A DNA stretch of 64,000 nt from Desulfovibrio sp. JC010 (GTDB lineage: Bacteria; Desulfobacterota; Desulfovibrionia; Desulfovibrionales; Desulfovibrionaceae). The stretch is from NCBI RefSeq assembly GCF_010470675.1, contig NZ_VOIQ01000009.1, forward strand, positions 144,987 through 208,986, written 5' to 3'. The position numbers and the translations under genes were made by a program. Positions 7,434-16,151 of this stretch are shown in pieces. The notes under the pieces are model-generated. The model saw only the letters and a list, made by a program, of their open reading frames with translations. It made no database searches and was not told where the DNA came from. Every line of letters starts with the position of its first letter. Within the stretch, counting starts at the first letter, position 1.

Positions 7434-8300
7434 ATGCCTAAACTGCTCAGAATCCAGTTCACCCTTACCGAGCTTGAAAGCGATGAATGTCAGGTTTACC
7501 TCGGCGCACGCGTGGCCCACGGCTGGGAAGAAAAGCCGCTTGATGACGATTCCATTTTTTACACCATCCATCTGGAAGACCATCCCCTTGGCGTGGAGAT
7601 CGTGGAAGAGATCAAATCCCGCTGGCCCCATGCCGGATGTGTGGGCGAAGAAATCGAAGACGAAAACTGGGGTCTTGCATGGAAGGATTATTTCGAACCC
7701 GTCACCTGCGGGCAGTTCGAAATCCTGCCCCCGTGGCTGCTGGAAAAAAAGACCGCAGGCAAAGATCACATCATCATCGAACCGAAAATGGCTTTCGGCA
7801 CAGGCGGCCACCCCACTACCGCCCTCTGTCTTGAGCTGATCAGCAAGCTGGCCGAAGAAGGCAAGCTCAACTCAGACATGGAATTTTTCGATCTCGGTAC
7901 CGGGTCCGCCATCCTCGCCATCGCACTTGCCAAACTGGGCCTGAAAGGTGTCGGTGTGGATATCGATCCGCAGTCCATTGTCTGCGCACAGGAAAATATC
8001 GACAACAACGCTGTTGACGGCATCATCCTTTCCGTAGGCTCTGCCGACTCCATCGATCCCAAGCTCAAATACGAACTGGTGGTTGCCAACATCCTTTCCG
8101 GTCCGCTCATCGAGCTTTGCCCGGACGTGACCGCGCGCCTCAAGGAAAACTCCATCCTGATCCTTTCCGGTATTTTAGTAGAACAGGCCGAAAAAGTAGC
8201 TGCAGAGTACATCAAGGCAGGACTGCCCGCTCCAGAAATCTTCACCATGGGTGAATGGGCAGGCTTATTGTGGAGAAATGTAAGTTCTACAGATGAATAG
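7434..8300 (+). CDS. prmA: Ribosomal protein L11 methyltransferase
   Basis: 288 residues, normal for PrmA. The S-adenosylmethionine-binding motif F-F-D-L-G-T-G-S-A-I-L-A-I-A starts near residue 150, motif II is G-V-D-I-D-P-Q-S-I, and N-I-L-S-G-P-L matches the catalytic N-I-L-A-x-P-L loop. The preceding F-G-T-G-G-H-P-T-T block is a PrmA hallmark. The N-terminal 110 residues correspond to the L11-recognition domain, though weakly conserved. It trimethylates ribosomal protein L11 in the cytoplasm. AAGGA lies before the ATG. The next gene, a DNA glycosylase, starts inside the last eight bases, implying translational coupling. Confidence 0.93.
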   Translation: MPKLLRIQFTLTELESDECQVYLGARVAHGWEEKPLDDDSIFYTIHLEDHPLGVEIVEEIKSRWPHAGCVGEEIEDENWGLAWKDYFEPVTCGQFEILPPWLLEKKTAGKDHIIIEPKMAFGTGGHPTTALCLELISKLAEEGKLNSDMEFFDLGTGSAILAIALAKLGLKGVGVDIDPQSIVCAQENIDNNAVDGIILSVGSADSIDPKLKYELVVANILSGPLIELCPDVTARLKENSILILSGILVEQAEKVAAEYIKAGLPAPEIFTMGEWAGLLWRNVSSTDE

Positions 8301-8946
8301 AGAACAAACATTAATAGAATACTATAAGGCCCTATCCGAGAGATTAGGTCCTTCGCACTGGTGGCCGGGTGAAAGCCCGTTCGAAATCGCCGTGGGTGCT
8401 ATTCTGGTCCAGAATACCAACTGGGTTAACGTGGAAAAGGCCATTGACAATCTCAGGGCTAATGATGGACTGCACCCGCAGGGCTTGCGTAAATTTTCCA
8501 TGGAGGAATTGCAGGAACTGATCCGGCCTTCAGGATTCTTCCGTATGAAAGCGGTAAGATTAAATAATTTCCTTGATTTCCTTGACGATAATTCTGCAAG
8601 GTGTATCACAGACTTGGAAGATGCGGAGACCTTTGAACTTCGCGAAAAACTGTTGGCTGTCAACGGGATCGGTCCGGAAACAGCAGATTCCATACTGCTT
8701 TACGCGCTGAATAAACCTGTATTTGTGGTTGACGGATACACGCGCAGGATTTTCAACCGCCATATGCTGGTTCATGAAGATATCGACTACCATGAATTGC
8801 AGGAATATTTCATGGATGTGCTTGATCCCGACGTTAAAATGTACAATGAATATCATGCCTTGATTGTACGCACAGCCAAAGAATGGTGTAAAAAATCAAA
8901 CCCTGACTGTGAAAACTGCCCGCTGGGCAAATTTCTGGAAAACTGA
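8293..8946 (+). CDS. Endonuclease III-superfamily DNA glycosylase, MagIII-like
   Basis: 217 residues with a helix-hairpin-helix (L-L-A-V-N-G-I-G-P-E-T-A-D, about 120-132) and the catalytic aspartate in V-V-D-G-Y-T-R-R (Asp147). The N-terminal I-L-V-Q-N-T-N-W-x-N-V-E-K-A is typical of the family branch that includes Helicobacter MagIII, a 3-methyladenine glycosylase. Two departures from classical endonuclease III are visible: the hairpin lysine that makes it a bifunctional lyase is Glu129, and the C-terminal iron-sulfur loop has only three cysteines (199, 206, 209), with leucine where the fourth should be. A monofunctional glycosylase for alkylated bases is therefore the better guess than a thymine-glycol lyase. 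It is translationally coupled to prmA. Confidence 0.8.
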   Translation: MNREQTLIEYYKALSERLGPSHWWPGESPFEIAVGAILVQNTNWVNVEKAIDNLRANDGLHPQGLRKFSMEELQELIRPSGFFRMKAVRLNNFLDFLDDNSARCITDLEDAETFELREKLLAVNGIGPETADSILLYALNKPVFVVDGYTRRIFNRHMLVHEDIDYHELQEYFMDVLDPDVKMYNEYHALIVRTAKEWCKKSNPDCENCPLGKFLEN

Positions 8947-8955
8947 TTTCAGCTT

Positions 8956-10080
8956 ATGTCCCGAATGGTTGCCAAAACACACCTGATCATCTTTGCCTGC
9001 GCATTGCTCATGCTTTGCGGGGCTGTGTGTGTTTCTGCGGATTCCACTGTGGACAGGTTGAAGGGCGAGATTCAGGACACCAAACAGACCGTCAAGCAGC
9101 AAAAACAGGAACTGCTTAAGCTGACCCGCGAAGAACGTTCCATGTTCGGCGAGCTTGCGGCCATTGAGGACCGTATCACAGATGTGGAACGGGAACTTTT
9201 CCGGCAGGAAGACGATCTTGCAGGCATCATGGAAGATGAACAGGCAGCCAAAGCGGACCAACGGGTTCTTGAAGGCGAACTTGATGAAATTGTCGATAAA
9301 CTGAAATCCATGCTGACCAGACTCTGGCCGGTTCACTCCCGCAAACTTGAAAACAAATTCGGATCACTGGACGACTGGGAACAGGCGGACCGCAATTTCG
9401 TCTGGCTGGCCTCGTTGTACAAGGAGACTAAGGTCGAACTGGATAAAGCTCAGCAAAAGGCTGACGAAATCTCCGACAACCTTGAAGTCCAGCGGGACCT
9501 GCGTGTAAAGGCAGAAGCCAAACTGGCCGAAATCAATGGTACTAAAGACTCTCTGCTTAAAGACAAACTGAGCCTGCTGGCCGGAATAAAATCCATCCGC
9601 GCGCTTAAAATCAGCCATGAACAGGAACTCAAAGGGCTTCTTGATACAATCAACAAACTGAATTACAGACTCAAGAGCCTGACCAGCAAAAAAATTGCTA
9701 ATTTTAAAGGGTCCTTACCCCGCCCATGCGAGGGGGATACCAGAGTCCGGTTCAAACCTTCCGCCAAACCGCCTGTGCGGGGCATCGGAATCCAGACCGC
9801 CGGAAATGTTGATGTAAAATCAATCTTCTGGGGCAAGGTCGTGCATAACGATACGCTCCGGGGCTTCGGGCGGGTTGTGATTATTTATCACGGCTACAAC
9901 TACTACTCTCTTTACGCCTATCTGGCCGAAAGTTTCGTAAAAACGGGTCAGGAGGTCGAAAAGGATGAAATTATCGGTAAAACAGGGTATTACCCTAACT
10001 TGAAAGAAACGGGCCTCTATTTTGAATTGCGTTTTCATCAGAAACCCGTTAACCCGCAAAAATGGCTTGCCCGCTATTAA
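8956..10080 (+). CDS. EnvC-like murein hydrolase activator with coiled coil and degenerate LytM domain
   Basis: 374 residues: a signal peptide (hydrophobic segment about 8-28), a long heptad-like coiled coil (about 30-255) and a C-terminal M23/LytM domain. The domain keeps the fold motifs V-V-I-I-Y-H-G-Y-N-Y-Y-S-L-Y-A-Y-L and G-L-Y-F-E-L-R but lacks the H-x-H zinc ligands, just as EnvC of enterobacteria reads L-Y-F-E-I-R. It should therefore activate periplasmic amidases at the division site rather than cut peptidoglycan itself. It is followed by an S41 protease and a YibQ-like protein, the common envC-ctpA-yibQ arrangement in proteobacteria. It lies ten bases after the glycosylase gene. Confidence 0.88.
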   Translation: MSRMVAKTHLIIFACALLMLCGAVCVSADSTVDRLKGEIQDTKQTVKQQKQELLKLTREERSMFGELAAIEDRITDVERELFRQEDDLAGIMEDEQAAKADQRVLEGELDEIVDKLKSMLTRLWPVHSRKLENKFGSLDDWEQADRNFVWLASLYKETKVELDKAQQKADEISDNLEVQRDLRVKAEAKLAEINGTKDSLLKDKLSLLAGIKSIRALKISHEQELKGLLDTINKLNYRLKSLTSKKIANFKGSLPRPCEGDTRVRFKPSAKPPVRGIGIQTAGNVDVKSIFWGKVVHNDTLRGFGRVVIIYHGYNYYSLYAYLAESFVKTGQEVEKDEIIGKTGYYPNLKETGLYFELRFHQKPVNPQKWLARY

Positions 10081-10129
10081 TGTATAATAACTTGAGCAAG
10101 ATACAGCACCCACCACGCTGGAGGAACAA

Positions 10130-11407
10130 ATGAGAAAAACTTTGTGGTTGATTGCGATAGTCTCACTTTTCGTAATCTCCGTTGCACCGGAACCGACACA
10201 AGCTGTTGATGAAAACCGTTTTGAACCCCTGCGCAGATTTTCGCAGGTGCTTGATCTGGTGGAACATAATTACGTTAACGACATCTCCCGCAAAGAACTT
10301 GTAGATGATGCTGTAAAGGGCATGCTCGAACAGCTCGACCCGCACTCCACTTTTCTTTCCACTGATGATTTCAAAGAAATGCAGGAATCCACCAGCGGTG
10401 AATTCAGCGGCATCGGCATTGAAATCAGCATGGAGAAAGGACGCTTGACCGTTATTTCCCCCATTGAGGACACCCCGGCTTACAAGGCGGGCCTCAAAGC
10501 AGGAGACCTCATTCTTGAAATCAACGGTGAATCCACCCAGTCTATTTCGCTCATGGAAGCTGTAGGGAAAATCAGAGGCAAGCGCGGTACTGACGTTATC
10601 CTGACCATCCTGCACAAGGATGCCAACAAGCCTGAAAAGATAACCATCACCCGCGACACCATCCCCATCATCAGTGCCAAAAGTCAGGCTCTGGGTGACG
10701 GTATTCTCTACCTGCGACTGACCAGATTCAACGAAAACACCACCCGCGAAATGCATAAAGCCCTGCGCGCGTACAAGAAAAAACACACCCTCAAAGGTGT
10801 TGTTCTCGACCTGCGTAATAACCCCGGCGGACTGCTCACTCAGGCGGTATCCGTTGCTGATACTTTCATCAATGACGGACTGCTCGTTTACATTGAAGGC
10901 CGAAACAAAGCCAGCCGCAAGGATTTCATGGCAGATGAACAGGCCACTGACGTTCACGTACCCATCGTGACCCTGATCAACGCCGGTTCCGCATCCGCTT
11001 CCGAGATTGTAGCCGGTGCGCTCAAGGATCATGACCGCGCCCTGCTGATCGGCGAACGGACCTTCGGTAAAGGTTCGGTACAGACCATCATCCCTATGGC
11101 TGACGGGTCCGGCATCAAGCTGACCACCGCTCTTTACTACACCCCCAGCGGCCGCTCCATTCAGGCCGAGGGTATTAATCCTGACATCGTCTACCCCTTT
11201 GTTGCCCCGGCGGCAGAAAAAGACAAAGACGACCGCTTCATCTTGCGCGAAAAAGACCTCAGCCGTCATCTTGAAAACAACGGCAAGGACAAAAAAGAAG
11301 ATAAAGCACAGGATGATAAAGCCAAGAAAATGCTTGAAAGAGATAACCAGCTCCGACTGGCACTGCAGATGGTGAAGCAGCTTCCCCGCCTGAAAGAAAT
11401 CAAGTAA
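10130..11407 (+). CDS. Carboxyl-terminal processing protease (S41 family, CtpA-like)
   Basis: 425 residues. A signal peptide (about 1-25) is followed by an N-terminal helical region, a PDZ domain (about 95-170, G-I-G-I-E-I and A-G-L-K-A-G-D-L-I-L-E-I-N-G) and the S41 protease domain. The catalytic serine lies in N-A-G-S-A-S-A-S-E-I-V-A-G-A-L (residues 284-298) and the lysine is Lys314 in E-R-T-F-G-K-G-S-V-Q-T. The C-terminus is lysine- and aspartate-rich (about 370-410) and of low complexity. It acts in the periplasm or at the outer face of the inner membrane, trimming proteins from their C-termini. A GGAGGA site precedes the start, and the gene sits between the EnvC-like and YibQ-like genes. 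Confidence 0.95.
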   Translation: MRKTLWLIAIVSLFVISVAPEPTQAVDENRFEPLRRFSQVLDLVEHNYVNDISRKELVDDAVKGMLEQLDPHSTFLSTDDFKEMQESTSGEFSGIGIEISMEKGRLTVISPIEDTPAYKAGLKAGDLILEINGESTQSISLMEAVGKIRGKRGTDVILTILHKDANKPEKITITRDTIPIISAKSQALGDGILYLRLTRFNENTTREMHKALRAYKKKHTLKGVVLDLRNNPGGLLTQAVSVADTFINDGLLVYIEGRNKASRKDFMADEQATDVHVPIVTLINAGSASASEIVAGALKDHDRALLIGERTFGKGSVQTIIPMADGSGIKLTTALYYTPSGRSIQAEGINPDIVYPFVAPAAEKDKDDRFILREKDLSRHLENNGKDKKEDKAQDDKAKKMLERDNQLRLALQMVKQLPRLKEIK

Positions 11408-11424
11408 AATTAAGGTTTAGCAAA

Positions 11425-12678
11425 GTGGATCAGAACAATCCCGAACAAAACGAACAGCCCGAAATCCCGGAAACCCAACCGGGATTTCGGGCTCGTCTTT
11501 CCAAGCCTGTCACCATTGCTGCCCTGACCGTTGTCTTTGCGGCAGCTCTATGCCTGATAATTGCTTTGGCTGTTGCTCCTTCACCGGACAGCAATGCTTC
11601 CAGCGATGTTTCCGGCGAAAAGACTGCTGCCGCTCCTGTACAGCTCTACGAAGAACCTATGGAAGACGACCTTGATGATCTGGTTAAGCAGATTGACCTA
11701 AGCCTGATCAACACCCTTAAGGCCGCAAATATTTCCATGAGCGACCTGCGGCTGGAAGATGTATCCCTGAAAAAGCATCAGGGACGGGATTACCACTTCC
11801 AGCAACTCAGCTTCCCTGTATCCGGCGACAAGAAGATATTTCTTGCCGATGTACAGAAAGGGCTGGAATCCACTGCACTTAACGCCAGCCTGCATGAAGT
11901 GGCGGATAACAGCTGGATGATCAGTATCAACGGTGTGCCCACCCACAGGTTTTCCATCTTCACCCCCAAGATAAAGAAGCAAAAAACCGCCCCGGTCAAA
12001 CTTGACCCCAATGCTCCCAAAATGGCCATCGTCATTGATGACATGGGCGAAGATCTGGGGCTTGCCCGAGGACTGGCCGCACTGGATGCAAAAATCACCT
12101 TTTCCATCTGGCCCAACAGTTCCCATGTAAAGAAAACCATCGCCATCGCCAAAAAAAGCGGCAATGAAATCATGGTCCACCTGCCCATGGAACCCAAGGG
12201 CTATCCCAAGGTAAACCCCGGTAAAGATGCCCTGCTGATGAAAATGGACGCTGATTCAATCAGCAGAATCACCCTTGCGGCAATCGCAAAAGTGCCCGGA
12301 GCCACAGGTCTGAACAACCACATGGGTTCCCGCTTTACCGAGTTCTACACCGGAATGGGCGTGGTTATGACCCAGTTGCATAAGAAGCACCTCTTCTTCC
12401 TCGACAGCCGGACCACTCCCAAAAGCGCAGGGCGCAAGGCCGCCTCCAAAGCAGGAGTAACCTTCTACGAACGCAACATTTTCCTCGATAACGTCAAGGA
12501 TGTGAGGGCCATCAAATACCAGCTTTCCAAGACCGCCAAAATCGCCCGTAAAAGGGGGCAGGCCATTGCTATCGGACATCCGAACCACGAAACCCTTAAG
12601 GCCATCCGCCAATGGGTTGCCGAGAACAGAGGCAAGATCAGGATTGTTCCGGTAAGTTCATTGCGTCCCAACAGCTAG
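11425..12678 (+). CDS. Divergent polysaccharide deacetylase family protein (YibQ-like)
   Basis: 417 residues, GTG start at 11425. A cytoplasmic N-terminus is followed by one membrane anchor (about 30-52) and a periplasmic part. The C-terminal 220 residues match the divergent polysaccharide deacetylase (DUF610/YibQ) domain: M-A-I-V-I-D-D-M-G near residue 197, H-L-P-M-E-P, N-N-H-M-G-S-R and F-F-L-D-S-R-T-T. The D-D and H motifs are the remains of the deacetylase metal site. The family is usually found with EnvC-like and CtpA-like genes, as here, and is thought to act on the cell wall, but its reaction is not known. A proline-rich, acidic linker joins anchor and domain. Confidence 0.88.
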   Translation: MDQNNPEQNEQPEIPETQPGFRARLSKPVTIAALTVVFAAALCLIIALAVAPSPDSNASSDVSGEKTAAAPVQLYEEPMEDDLDDLVKQIDLSLINTLKAANISMSDLRLEDVSLKKHQGRDYHFQQLSFPVSGDKKIFLADVQKGLESTALNASLHEVADNSWMISINGVPTHRFSIFTPKIKKQKTAPVKLDPNAPKMAIVIDDMGEDLGLARGLAALDAKITFSIWPNSSHVKKTIAIAKKSGNEIMVHLPMEPKGYPKVNPGKDALLMKMDADSISRITLAAIAKVPGATGLNNHMGSRFTEFYTGMGVVMTQLHKKHLFFLDSRTTPKSAGRKAASKAGVTFYERNIFLDNVKDVRAIKYQLSKTAKIARKRGQAIAIGHPNHETLKAIRQWVAENRGKIRIVPVSSLRPNS

Positions 12679-12842
12679 TCGGCTGCCACAAGTTCGTCCC
12701 GGAAATGAAATGATGCTGCGATTCAAATCTGCGGCTAAATCTATAATTGTAAAAAATATTTTTGTTCCTGTCTTGACTTAAGTGTCATTTTAAGGGCAGA
12801 TTCGATTTAATAAATAATTATTTAATAAAGGGTTGTATCAGG

Positions 12843-13793
12843 ATGAAAAAAATCCTCCTATTTCTCGTACTGCTGTTCATGGTTACGGTTCCCGTAATCC
12901 ACTCCGCCCAGACTTACACTGTTTCTATTTCCCAGATTGTAGAGCACCCCTCTCTCGACGCCATGAGGGACGGTTTTAAAGACCGCCTTAAAGAGGCCGG
13001 ATATGATGTAATTTACAATGAGCATATAGCTCAGGGCAATCAGGCCACCAACATCCAGATTGCCAACCAGATCAAAGGCGAAAGCCCCGATCTGGTTCTG
13101 ACCATCACCACCCCTTCTTCACAGGCGGTTGCCCAGAAGATCAAAGACATTCCCGTACTTTTCACCGGTGTGACCGATCCCGTTGCCGCAGGGCTGGTAA
13201 AAAGCCTCATGCAGCCCGGTAAAAACATCTCCGGTATGACCGATATGAGCCCGGTTCTGCGTCAGGTGGAGCTGATCAAGGAATTCATGCCTGAGGTCAA
13301 AACCATCGGTACCATCTACAATGCAGGTGAAGCCAACTCCATCGTACTGACCAATATGCTCAAGGAAATCTGCAAGGATTTCGACATCAAGGTAGAGGAA
13401 GCTTCCATTGCCAACTCCAGCGGAGTTTATCAGGCTGCCAAAAGCCTTGTGGGCAAATGTGACGCTGTCTACATCCCGCTGGACAACACTGTAGTTTCCG
13501 GTCTTGAAGCAGCCATCAAGGTCTGTCGCCAGAACAAACTGCCCATCTTCTCTGCCGATACAGATTCAGTAGAACGCGGAACCGTGGCCGCACTGGCTGT
13601 GGATTACTACCGTATGGGACTGCAGACCGCTGACATGGCCGCCCGTCTGCTCGGCGGCAAAGCCAAACCTGCGGATATGCCGGTTGAAACCCTCCAGAAC
13701 CTGCGCCTCTTCGTAAATGAAAAAGCAGCCGCTAAAATGGGAGTAAAGATTCCCAAGCAGGTCATGGAACGGGCTGACAAAATCATCAAATAA
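12843..13793 (+). CDS. ABC transporter periplasmic substrate-binding protein (COG2984 type)
   Basis: 316 residues with a cleavable signal peptide (hydrophobic 4-21, cut after H-S-A). The mature part has the two-lobed fold of the family also called TrpX-like: I-V-E-H-P-S-L-D-A-M-R-D-G-F near the start, T-I-T-T-P-S-S-Q-A, V-L-F-T-G-V-T-D-P-V-A-A-G-L and a terminal D-Y-Y-R-M-G-L-Q-T-A. Related systems import aromatic amino acids or are uncharacterised; the substrate here cannot be read from sequence. The matching permease and ATPase (15249-16945) belong to the families that normally sit directly downstream, but here an asparaginase gene on the opposite strand lies between them. Confidence 0.88.
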   Translation: MKKILLFLVLLFMVTVPVIHSAQTYTVSISQIVEHPSLDAMRDGFKDRLKEAGYDVIYNEHIAQGNQATNIQIANQIKGESPDLVLTITTPSSQAVAQKIKDIPVLFTGVTDPVAAGLVKSLMQPGKNISGMTDMSPVLRQVELIKEFMPEVKTIGTIYNAGEANSIVLTNMLKEICKDFDIKVEEASIANSSGVYQAAKSLVGKCDAVYIPLDNTVVSGLEAAIKVCRQNKLPIFSADTDSVERGTVAALAVDYYRMGLQTADMAARLLGGKAKPADMPVETLQNLRLFVNEKAAAKMGVKIPKQVMERADKIIK

Positions 13794-13817
13794 ATATTTA
13801 CAACATGACACCAATAA

Positions 13818-13846
13818 AAAGGCGTGGAATTTTCCACGCCTTTTTT
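13818..13846. terminator. Bidirectional intrinsic terminator between the binding-protein gene and asparaginase
   Basis: Arms GGCGTGGAA and TTCCACGCC (13821-13840) with an A-run before and TTTTTT after, so it can stop transcription from both converging genes. Confidence 0.9.
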
Positions 13847-13862
13847 GTTTTGCGGAGGCAGG

Positions 13863-14969
13863 TTAATTATCGAACAGCTCTTTCAACTTTTCAGAATCAT
13901 TTCCATAATTCGCCAATCCGAGCATGAGCAGCAATCTGGCCTTGTGGCCCTTAAGATTTCCCGCCAGAATACAGCCATCATCCGACAAAGTCTTTCCCCC
14001 TCCCGGCCCGCCGTAAACAGGCTCAACAGCACCATAGTATACGGAAGAAGAAATTATGACCGCAACCTTGCGGGACAATGCATACTTGATAGCTTCATAA
14101 ACCGCCTTATTAACATTTCCGGCTCCAACCCCGTCAACAACCAGCCCCTTTGCACCGGAATCAACCGCATGCAGCACAAGAGAACCGTCCGCACCTGCAT
14201 AGGTTGCAATGTAGACCACCTTCGGCAGCTTTTTAGGCAACGGCAGATACTGACGATGGACCCGCTCATTAATGCGGTATATCTTCTTTCCGGAAATGTA
14301 TCCCAGATATCCTTTTTCGCCGGACATGAAAGTCTGCATATTTATGGTCTGGGTCTTGCGCACCGCCCGTGCGGAATTGATGTATCTGTTCAGGGTGACA
14401 GTCACCCCCCAGTTCCGGGCTTCAACGGACGCAGCCTGAATTACGGCATTCATGATATTTCCGGGGCCATCGGGATTTGCGCTGGATGCATCGTTCATGG
14501 CCCCGGTAAAAACCACCGGTTTATCGCTTCTCGTTGTCAAATCCAGAAAATACGCCCCTTCGGCCATGGTGTCGGTCCCATGGGTGACAACAACGCCATC
14601 AACTTTATCATCTGCCAGCAACTCATTAACTTTACGACTCAGCCTGCCCCAGATTTCCGGAGTCATCTGAGAACTGTCAATATTGCACAGCTGCTGAACA
14701 CTGACATTGGCAATCTCAGCCAGCCCCGGCACGGCGGCAATAAGTTCTTTACCCGAAAGAGCGGGAACAGCCCCCCCGGTTTTCGGATCTGTCTTTTCGG
14801 CAATGGTTCCCCCGGTAGAGACAATAACAATATTGGGCAGCTCTGCATTCCACTTATCCCCGGCCAATACAGGAGACAGGAACAATAAAGTCCCCAAAAA
14901 GCAGACAGCAAACCCAATACGAATACGCAAAAAAAATCTCCCGTTCATATGTGCAGCAATAGAATCCAT
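13863..14969 (-). CDS. Periplasmic type II L-asparaginase
   Basis: 368 residues. A long N-terminal signal region has its hydrophobic core at about residues 18-34, ending V-L-A-G. The two active-site threonine motifs are present, I-V-S-T-G-G-T-I-A-E and G-V-V-V-T-H-G-T-D-T-M-A-E, as is V-V-F-T-G-A-M. It hydrolyses L-asparagine (and perhaps glutamine) to aspartate and ammonia in the periplasm. ATG 14969 is preferred because GGAGG and GGAAGG precede it; a TTG nine bases upstream is possible. The gene lies between the binding-protein gene and the permease of one ABC system but on the other strand, which hints at a shared amino-acid theme or a simple insertion. Confidence 0.93.
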   Translation of the reverse strand: MDSIAAHMNGRFFLRIRIGFAVCFLGTLLFLSPVLAGDKWNAELPNIVIVSTGGTIAEKTDPKTGGAVPALSGKELIAAVPGLAEIANVSVQQLCNIDSSQMTPEIWGRLSRKVNELLADDKVDGVVVTHGTDTMAEGAYFLDLTTRSDKPVVFTGAMNDASSANPDGPGNIMNAVIQAASVEARNWGVTVTLNRYINSARAVRKTQTINMQTFMSGEKGYLGYISGKKIYRINERVHRQYLPLPKKLPKVVYIATYAGADGSLVLHAVDSGAKGLVVDGVGAGNVNKAVYEAIKYALSRKVAVIISSSVYYGAVEPVYGGPGGGKTLSDDGCILAGNLKGHKARLLLMLGLANYGNDSEKLKELFDN

Positions 14970-15145
14970 GCCTTCCAACCTCCATGCGGATAATTAAATA
15001 TGCTCAAGACTTATTTGAACATAATCCAATTAAAAAATCTTTGCATCTGCACTGTGTATAAATCAAAATTATCAATAAAATTTAAAGCCTGTTTACCCTT
15101 GTAAAACCACTCTGTTTTGATTTACATAATGCCCCGACGGATTGC

Positions 15146-15205
15146 TGCGGACTGATCTCCGCAACCTCTTAAAATATCAAACATTGACATTAGTCCGTCT
15201 TTTTT
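15146..15205 (+). promoter_or_regulatory. Candidate attenuator upstream of the ABC permease
   Basis: Two mutually exclusive hairpins can be drawn. One pairs TGCGGA (15146-15151) with TCCGCA (15158-15163). The other pairs CGGACTGAT (15148-15156) with ATTAGTCCG (15189-15197), one wobble, and is followed by TCTTTTTT, like an intrinsic terminator. A very short frame, ATGCCCCGACGG onward (eight codons from 15130), ends inside the first stem but has no clear ribosome-binding site. No ligand or leader-peptide logic can be read. Confidence 0.35.
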
Positions 15206-15248
15206 AAGTAACTTTTTCATTTCCGGCCGCCGGAGGCGGCATAGACTC

Positions 15249-16151
15249 ATGATCAGCTTATATGCATTTATGGGGGCCATTGAGCAGGGGACTGCTTTCG
15301 GGCTCATGGTTTTAGGTGTGTACCTCACATTCAGGGTACTTGATTTCCCAGACCTTACTGTGGACGGCAGTCTGCCGCTGGGAGCTGCGGTTTCTGCTGT
15401 GGCCATCAGCAACGGCTACCATCCCCTTGTAGGCATGAGTATGGCTGTGGGAGCCGGGTTCATTGCCGGGGCGGTAACCGGAATCCTGAATACCAAATTC
15501 AAAATCCTGCACCTGCTGGCATCCATCCTGACCATGATCTCCCTCTACTCCATAAATATCCGCATCATGGGCAGGCCAAACATGACCCTGCTCGGCGAGG
15601 ACACCCTCATCGACCAGTTCATTGAGCTGAGTGGACTCCCGCCCCACTTTTCCACCCCCATACTTTTCGCGATTATTTCCGGCGGTGCTCTACTGGCACT
15701 GATCTGGTTTCTGAAGACATCTTTCGGACTGGCAATGCTAGCCACCGGGGACAACCCCAAAATGATCACCAGTCTCGGCGTAAACCGCGATATGATGATC
15801 ATCTTCGGAGTCGGTCTTTCAAACGGCATGGTTGCCCTTTCCGGCGCACTGGTGGCCCAGAATCAGGGTGCTGCGGACGTGAACATGGGCATCGGGACCA
15901 TCATTGCCGGGCTGGCCTCGGTCATCATCGGGGAAACCCTTTTCGGCAAGCCCAACGTAACCCGAGCCATGCTGGCCGCCCTGCTCGGCTCCATTGTCTA
16001 CCGCATTGCCATCGCGCTGGCCCTTGGTGTACGTTTGGGCGATTTTGCATTCACTCCCAGCGACCTTAACCTTGTTACCGCCGCACTGGTCGTGGTGGCG
16101 TTAGTTTCTCCGCAGATTAAATCCGGTTTACTCAAAAGGAGGGCTGCCTAA
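15249..16151 (+). CDS. ABC transporter permease (COG4120 type)
   Basis: 300 residues with eight or more hydrophobic segments across the whole length, for example F-G-L-M-V-L-G-V-Y-L-T-F near the start and V-A-L-V-V-V-A-L-V-S near the end. The block L-D-F-P-D-L-T-V-D-G-S-L-P-L-G-A is characteristic of the permeases paired with COG2984 binding proteins, and the loop A-L-S-G-A-L-V-A-Q-N-Q-G-A-A-D-V-N-M-G fits their coupling region. It forms the membrane channel for the binding protein at 12843. GGAGG before the ATG is part of GCCGCCGGAGGC, the end piece of the gene-boundary repeats. Its stop codon overlaps the first base of the ATPase gene. Confidence 0.9.
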   Translation: MISLYAFMGAIEQGTAFGLMVLGVYLTFRVLDFPDLTVDGSLPLGAAVSAVAISNGYHPLVGMSMAVGAGFIAGAVTGILNTKFKILHLLASILTMISLYSINIRIMGRPNMTLLGEDTLIDQFIELSGLPPHFSTPILFAIISGGALLALIWFLKTSFGLAMLATGDNPKMITSLGVNRDMMIIFGVGLSNGMVALSGALVAQNQGAADVNMGIGTIIAGLASVIIGETLFGKPNVTRAMLAALLGSIVYRIAIALALGVRLGDFAFTPSDLNLVTAALVVVALVSPQIKSGLLKRRAA

